Positions 37,843-40,900 of a stretch of DNA of 40,900 nt are shown here, piece after piece; within the stretch, counting starts at the first letter, position 1; each line of letters opens with the position of its first letter. Both the position numbers and the translations under genes were made by a program. Source of the stretch: Deltaproteobacteria bacterium. Lineage in GTDB: Bacteria; Desulfobacterota; Desulfuromonadia; Geobacterales; Pseudopelobacteraceae. The stretch lies in the NCBI GenBank assembly GCA_021778115.1, contig JAJYCS010000015.1, positions 1 to 40,900 of the forward strand, in the 5' to 3' direction. The notes under the pieces are model-generated. The model did no database searches. It was not told where the DNA came from and saw only the letters and a list, made by a program, of their open reading frames with translations.

Positions 37843-39360
37843 CTAGGCCAACCCCTCCCGGTATAGCTCCCGGTACTGCCGAAACATCAATTCCTGGCTG
37901 TAGTAACGCTCCACCCGGTGGACAGCCACCTGAGCGGCCCGCCGCCATGCCTGATGGTCCTCCAAAAGACGTCGGCAGGCGTCAGCCAAGGCCTGGGGAT
38001 TGTTGATCGGCACCACGGCGCCGGCATCTCCCAAGGCGCGGTCCTCGTGTCCCCCCCCCTCCACCAGTTGCCGGCAGGCCCCTACGTCGGTGGTCACCAA
38101 AGGCACCCCGGCGGCAAACCCCTCCAAGGCCACCAGCGGCAGACCCTCACTGATGGAGGAGAGCACCAGCAGACCGATACGGGGGAACAGGGCCAGGGGG
38201 TCCATAAAACCGGTGAAACGGACCCGTCCCTCCAACTCCAGACTCTGCACCAATGCCCGGCATTCAGCGGCGTAACCGGGGTCTTCCCCCTCAGGGCCCA
38301 CCACCCAGGCCTCAATCCCCGGAAGATGGCCACTCAGGACCCGAACCGCACGGATGAAGGTTTTTACATCCTTGATCGGCACCACCCGCCCCAGCAGGGC
38401 CAGGACCATGGGCGGTTCCTGGGGACGTTCGCACCGTAACGGGGCAAAGCGGGCCAGGTCAATGCCGTTGGGGATCACCCGAATCCGTTCTGCTGGTGCA
38501 CCGTCACTGATCTGGCGCTGCCGCACCCCCTCGAAAAGGGAGACGATCTGGCCGGCTGCGTCGTAACAGAACCTCCCCAGGGTCTCGAAGAAGCGAATCC
38601 AGAGGTCCCGGTAGTAACTGAGTTCAGCAGGATCCCGCTGCAGGGCGTTACGCGTATCCTGTATCCAGTCGCTGTTAAAGATGTCGATCCGCCGCTCTTT
38701 GGTATAGATGCCATGTTCCGAGAGGAGGAGGGGGCGGCCGGAGGCGTGGTGGAGCAGGCCGCCGAGGAAACCGGCATAGCCGGTGGAAACGGTGTGGTAG
38801 AGCCGGGCCGGTATCAGGGCATCGGCAACGGCGGCCAACTGCCAGATCGGGGCATGCATATTGCGGACAGTCCAGAAGTAGTCCACAAAGGAGGGATCTT
38901 TGCAGCGCTGCCTGTAGAGCTCACAGATGTACTCCCAGGAACGCTCGGCAAAGAGGAACTGGCGGTAATCGACCCCTCCCGCCCCCCCCTGATAGAAGGA
39001 GATCCGCTTCAGTTCAGCCGGCAGTCCGTCAGGAAACGGGTCGGCAAACCAGCCGTGGAGTCGACGGAGGGTCTCAAATCCCTGTCGGTCGCCGAGGCAG
39101 GAACTAGGGTGCGGCTGGAGCCGGTCATCATGCAGGTAGTGGATCTGCAGATGCTTCAGATTTGCCGGCAGCGGATATTTCTGTTCCCCATACTCCTCCG
39201 GCCTGCTGCCGATGAAGACAGCGCCGAAGGTGAGCTCAGGAAAGCCTTGGATGATCTGGTTGACCCAGCTGGAAACGCCGCCGCTGACGTAGGGAAAGGT
39301 CCCCTCCAACAGCAGCATGACGTCTACCCGTTCGGCCGTTGGCAGGAGGTGACCATTCAT
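37843..39360 (-). CDS. pelF: PelF, cytosolic GT4 glycosyltransferase for Pel synthesis
   Basis: A 505-residue retaining glycosyltransferase that polymerises the Pel chain (partially de-acetylated N-acetylgalactosamine-rich polymer in Pseudomonas). The N-terminus has LLLEGTFPYVSGGVSSWVNQ, a PelF hallmark. LLLSEHGIYTKERRIDI and the GT4 nucleotide-sugar motif EGLPLVALEGFAAGVP (E-x7-E) are intact, with RVIPNGIDLARF in between. It overlaps pelE by ATGA and abuts pelG. Substrate by homology is UDP-GalNAc or UDP-GlcNAc; not shown by the sequence. Confidence 0.94.
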   Translation of the reverse strand: MNGHLLPTAERVDVMLLLEGTFPYVSGGVSSWVNQIIQGFPELTFGAVFIGSRPEEYGEQKYPLPANLKHLQIHYLHDDRLQPHPSSCLGDRQGFETLRRLHGWFADPFPDGLPAELKRISFYQGGAGGVDYRQFLFAERSWEYICELYRQRCKDPSFVDYFWTVRNMHAPIWQLAAVADALIPARLYHTVSTGYAGFLGGLLHHASGRPLLLSEHGIYTKERRIDIFNSDWIQDTRNALQRDPAELSYYRDLWIRFFETLGRFCYDAAGQIVSLFEGVRQRQISDGAPAERIRVIPNGIDLARFAPLRCERPQEPPMVLALLGRVVPIKDVKTFIRAVRVLSGHLPGIEAWVVGPEGEDPGYAAECRALVQSLELEGRVRFTGFMDPLALFPRIGLLVLSSISEGLPLVALEGFAAGVPLVTTDVGACRQLVEGGGHEDRALGDAGAVVPINNPQALADACRRLLEDHQAWRRAAQVAVHRVERYYSQELMFRQYRELYREGLA

Positions 39361-40352
39361 CTGCGGCTCCAGAACAGGGCCACTTGGCCGATGCTTGGCT
39401 TCAGACGCAGTGACGTATCGCGTCCCAGAAAACGTTTTACGGCGACGAAGTCCCGCTGGTGAAAGGCAAGTTCAGCCTGGTACGGCAGAAATTTAAGGAG
39501 ATCCCCTCCCGCTGCACGAGCGGCTTGAATAACGGCCCCCGCATCCTCGAACGCCCCCCGGTGCAGATGGATCCGTACCGTCAGCAGTGCCAGGGAGGGG
39601 TCGTCTCCCCCCTGCCGCCGGGCTTCATCGGCATACCGTGCAGCCTGCTCCACAAAAAATGACTGGAGTTCGTCCTGGGCCAGGGCGCTGTATACCATCT
39701 CCCAGTAGGCAAAGGCGAGATTGCGACAGAGAGAGGCCCGGGCTACGGGGTCCTGTGTCTGTTCCAGCTCAACTCGGGTCGCTGCGATGGACTGCTGAAT
39801 CTTCTGCTCCTGACGTTCGCACAGATTGAAGGCCAGCAGCCGAATCTCGTCGTCCAGATCGCCGGTGGCCTCCTGAAGGAAGCGGCTGACATTGAGGCCG
39901 CTGCCGGTTCCCACCGTCATAAGGGCCTTTAGACGCTGCTCGCGGGGCAGTTCCGCCGTCTTCAGGCGGGTCCAGGCCCCGCCTTCTCCCATGCCAGGGG
40001 CCAGATCTGCCGAATCCGCCAGGAACGGGGGCATCGGTACCGAGGAAAACTCGGGTCGGCTGCCATGGTGGCCTAACCGCCTCAAATACAAAAGGGTGAG
40101 CAGGATGCCAAGGGCTCCGAAACCCGGCAGAAAGAGGGCAAAAAGGAAGAAGAAAACCGTCACCTCCAGCGGCGTATTCTCATACTGTCGAGGAATGCCC
40201 CGGGCCATGAGAAGGGCAAACAGGAGGGAGGCGATGAGATGACCGGTAAGAAAACACAGCCCCTGACGCCAAAACGCTTGGCGGCTGTAGAGTGCCAGCA
40301 AGGCTGCCTGTTCACTAACAACCCCGTAGAGCAGCAGCTTGAAACCGCTCAC
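39357..40352 (-). CDS. pelE: PelE-like inner-membrane TPR protein
   Basis: A 331-residue protein with two N-terminal transmembrane segments (about 32-51 and 62-90) and a cytoplasmic helical part (about 130-320) that looks TPR-like (LAFAYWEMVYSALAQDELQ, ALLTVRIHLHRGAFEDAGAVI). The start is GTG 40352, overlapping the pelD stop as GTGA, with GGAGGAG just upstream. The frame is open back to 40547, but that part lies inside pelD in another frame. PelE is the least conserved Pel protein; the assignment rests on position between pelD and pelF and on architecture. It scaffolds PelD with PelF in the synthase complex. Confidence 0.83.
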   Translation of the reverse strand: MSGFKLLLYGVVSEQAALLALYSRQAFWRQGLCFLTGHLIASLLFALLMARGIPRQYENTPLEVTVFFFLFALFLPGFGALGILLTLLYLRRLGHHGSRPEFSSVPMPPFLADSADLAPGMGEGGAWTRLKTAELPREQRLKALMTVGTGSGLNVSRFLQEATGDLDDEIRLLAFNLCERQEQKIQQSIAATRVELEQTQDPVARASLCRNLAFAYWEMVYSALAQDELQSFFVEQAARYADEARRQGGDDPSLALLTVRIHLHRGAFEDAGAVIQAARAAGGDLLKFLPYQAELAFHQRDFVAVKRFLGRDTSLRLKPSIGQVALFWSRR

Positions 40353-40900
40353 GGCTCCTCCGACAGCAGGTTCGCCAGCTGGATCAGCGGTTCCTCGCCG
40401 GAGACCAGAAGATACCGGAAGCCGATCCCGGTACTGCGCAGGGTGGTCTGAAACTGTTTCTTCAGCATCCCATCCATCCGGGCTTGGTAGCCATCGATGG
40501 CGGTAGGGCCGGAAAACGGCATCAAGGTCACAAACTGTACCCCCCACCCCAAGTCCCGGCGCCAGGCATGGTCAAGTCCCCGTTGTTGCCGCTCCAGGAG
40601 CAGGCATAACTCGTCGACGCGGGGCCCCGGCTGGAGATTGATCACCGCCAGCGTGCTGACGACGTCCAACTCCCGTTTCAGGCGCGTCATCTTCACCAGC
40701 TCAGCAGCGAATACGGGGGGGCAGTCGGGATAGACCGTCAGCAGCCCCCGGGCGATGCCGGCCGCCTCAACGTGATCGGCGCTGTAAGCCAGCAAAACCG
40801 CCAGTATCTGCAGGGTCTCCCGGTGCAGGGCCATGAACGGCATGTCGGTCACCAGGAGTAGCCCCAGCACCTGACCGCTGCTGGTGCGCAACGAGATCGG
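40349..40900 (-). CDS. pelD: PelD, c-di-GMP receptor of Pel synthesis, C-terminal part only
   Basis: The last 183 residues of PelD; the frame is open to the right edge, so the N-terminal membrane segments lie outside. The visible part begins inside a GAF domain (GQVLGLLLVTDMPFMALHRE). A degenerate GGDEF domain follows, with RELDVVSTLAVINLQPG. The inhibitory-site-like RxxD is RGLD at 40582-40571, and an Arg about 31 residues further on is close to where Pseudomonas PelD has its third binding arginine. The active-site GGDEF itself is missing, as in PelD. It should therefore bind c-di-GMP and switch on Pel export. First visible gene of pelDEFG. Confidence 0.88.
   Translation of the reverse strand, partial: PISLRTSSGQVLGLLLVTDMPFMALHRETLQILAVLLAYSADHVEAAGIARGLLTVYPDCPPVFAAELVKMTRLKRELDVVSTLAVINLQPGPRVDELCLLLERQQRGLDHAWRRDLGWGVQFVTLMPFSGPTAIDGYQARMDGMLKKQFQTTLRSTGIGFRYLLVSGEEPLIQLANLLSEEP

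Noticed and set aside
40353-40547. N-terminal extension of PelE
   Set aside because: It runs antiparallel to nothing but overlaps pelD in another frame; GTG 40352 has a strong ribosome site and a GTGA junction.

Overview
The window is a gene-dense, GC-rich stretch of a Gram-negative bacterial chromosome. It looks like a member of the Geobacter/Trichlorobacter group (Desulfuromonadota). This rests on a mosaic I recognise rather than on a database search: an RND pump with an outer-membrane lipoprotein, LolA, a CbiE-CbiT fusion, GatCAB, SpoIIE/STAS/HATPase partner switching and a Pel cluster. No rRNA, tRNA, CRISPR array, insertion sequence or integrase was seen, and no gap between genes exceeds about 220 bases.

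Left part (1-21822), mostly housekeeping. It opens with the 3' end of an AcrB-type pump gene and its outer-membrane factor, then an Frm2/Hbn1-like nitroreductase. A complete 2-oxoglutarate dehydrogenase operon (sucA-sucB-lpd) follows, then two corrinoid genes (cbiET fusion and cbiL). Next are a DinG-type iron-sulfur helicase with an intact RadC-like JAMM domain at its N-terminus, and a small exported protein of unknown function. On the minus strand lies rplM-rpsI-argC-uup. Divergent from it, on the plus strand, is gatC-gatA-gatB-lolA-yajQ.

Centre (21834-31076, minus strand), the most unusual part. Five or six closely spaced genes encode an MFS exporter, two PaaK-like adenylate-forming enzymes, a LuxE-like acyl-protein synthetase, a LuxC acyl reductase fused to a third PaaK-like domain, and a GNAT acetyltransferase with an N-terminal RsbW-like HATPase domain that lacks the usual N-box asparagine. 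There is no luciferase and no luxD. The set looks like an acid-activating and acid-reducing pathway (acid to acyl-AMP to acyl-thioester to aldehyde) with its own exporter and an odd regulatory domain. I know of no described product.

Immediately upstream on the same strand (31245-34915) is a translationally coupled signalling operon: STAS antagonist, RsbW-like kinase, orphan NMT1-like periplasmic binding protein, and a membrane dCache-HAMP-SpoIIE phosphatase. The gene order suggests that a periplasmic ligand controls a partner switch, possibly acting on the neighbouring Lux-like operon.

Right part (35118-40900). rimO (plus strand) converges on a Pel exopolysaccharide operon (pelD-pelE-pelF-pelG, minus strand) that runs off the right edge. 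The PelD fragment keeps an RGLD (RxxD) motif like the c-di-GMP-binding site of Pseudomonas PelD, so polymer export here is probably under c-di-GMP control.
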